A stretch of DNA of 64,000 nt, from the NCBI GenBank assembly GCA_046294345.1, contig JBKBJT010000010.1:34654-98653 (forward strand), read 5' to 3'. Within the stretch, counting starts at the first letter, position 1, and each line of letters starts with the position of its first letter. The position numbers and the translations under genes were made by a program. The stretch is from Ferrovibrio sp046294345. Its GTDB lineage: Bacteria; Pseudomonadota; Alphaproteobacteria; Ferrovibrionales; Ferrovibrionaceae. This document shows positions 63,768-64,000 of this stretch, piece by piece. Under the pieces are notes generated by a model. It worked only from the letters and a program-made list of their open reading frames with translations, was not told the DNA's origin and searched no databases.

Positions 63768-63851
63768 AGCCGGTCTCCGCTAACGATTACCGGAGCGGCT
63801 GGTGTGGCGCGCCCTCCCCGCATCGGCCCTCCGTGTTCATGCGGCCCCTGT

Positions 63852-64000
63852 TCATTCGGCATCCAGCCCAAAGGCCGTGTGCAGGGCGCGCACGGCAAGC
63901 TCAGTATATTCCGAGGCGATCAGCACACTGACCTTGATCTCCGAGGTGGTGATCGCAAGAATGTTGATGCCCTTCTCCGCCAGCGTCTTGAACATGGTCT
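63852..64000 (-). CDS. lysC: Aspartate kinase, C-terminal end (cut by window)
   Basis: Only the last 49 codons are inside the window. They read MFKTLAEKGINILAITTSEI, KVSVLIASEYTELAVRAL and HTAFGLDAE, the final ACT domain of a LysC-type aspartokinase, which gives feedback control by lysine and/or threonine. The enzyme commits aspartate to Lys, Met and Thr synthesis. Position next to ptsP supports the call. Confidence 0.9.
   Translation of the reverse strand, partial: TMFKTLAEKGINILAITTSEIKVSVLIASEYTELAVRALHTAFGLDAE

Overview
The window reads as a high-GC alphaproteobacterial chromosome, most like the Rhodospirillales. The support is gene content and order: C4-pathway hemA, trpF-trpB-trpA-accD-folC followed by convergent trxA, lysC-ptsP-(rodZ-like)-ispG-hisS-prfA-prmC-DUF4167, and rph-rdgB-hemW. 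Genes are densely packed; every intergenic gap is below about 300 bases. No rRNA, tRNA, CRISPR array or transposase was recognised. Both ends cut through genes: a methyltransferase on the left and aspartate kinase on the right.

Layout. 1-4.3 kb: a TPR protein with two methyltransferase folds, EttA and a histone-deacetylase-fold amidohydrolase (all minus). 4.5-8.8 kb: an RND efflux pair. 8.9-14.1 kb: an Hpt protein, a degenerate receiver, a flavin-reductase-fold protein, hemA, a small P-loop protein, an OmpW-type porin behind a consensus FNR box, and chorismate mutase. 14.1-15.0 kb: three small envelope or stress proteins (DUF3309, BON lipoprotein, glycine-zipper lipoprotein). 15.2-22.1 kb: SDR, metallo-beta-lactamase-fold and acyl-CoA dehydrogenase genes on minus, then Sua5, an FAD-linked dehydrogenase and a DHFR-fold protein on plus. 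22.1-25.1 kb: a TAXI-TRAP transporter. 25.1-30.1 kb: DUF488 and a second RND pair, separated by two abutting operator-like palindromes. 30.2-43.2 kb: DUF2855, a Tat aldo/keto reductase, DUF6064, hemW/rdgB/rph, an outer-membrane channel, a CPA2 antiporter, a short threonyl-tRNA synthetase, an amidase and an AraC regulator. 43.3-46.4 kb: accessory secreted and envelope genes. 46.4-54.9 kb: pyrF-trpFBA-accD-folC, a small inserted islet, trxA and a dienelactone-hydrolase-like protein. 55-64 kb: translation and isoprenoid housekeeping plus the nitrogen PTS.

Two places stand out. (1) At 38.9-40.35 kb a 399-residue threonyl-tRNA synthetase consists only of the catalytic and anticodon-binding regions, with no editing domain. 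Its leader encodes a 24-codon peptide with four Thr codons in a Thr/Val/Ile-rich run, followed by two mutually exclusive hairpins. This is the architecture of ribosome-mediated attenuation responding to charged tRNA-Thr. (2) At 52.07-53.32 kb the last 13 codons of folC occur twice as a direct repeat (38 identical bases). Between the copies lies a 1.2-kb AT-rich cassette with its own promoter region, one gene for a secreted or membrane coiled-coil protein, and a terminator. It looks like an integrase-less insertion at the folC 3' end that restored the folC reading frame.
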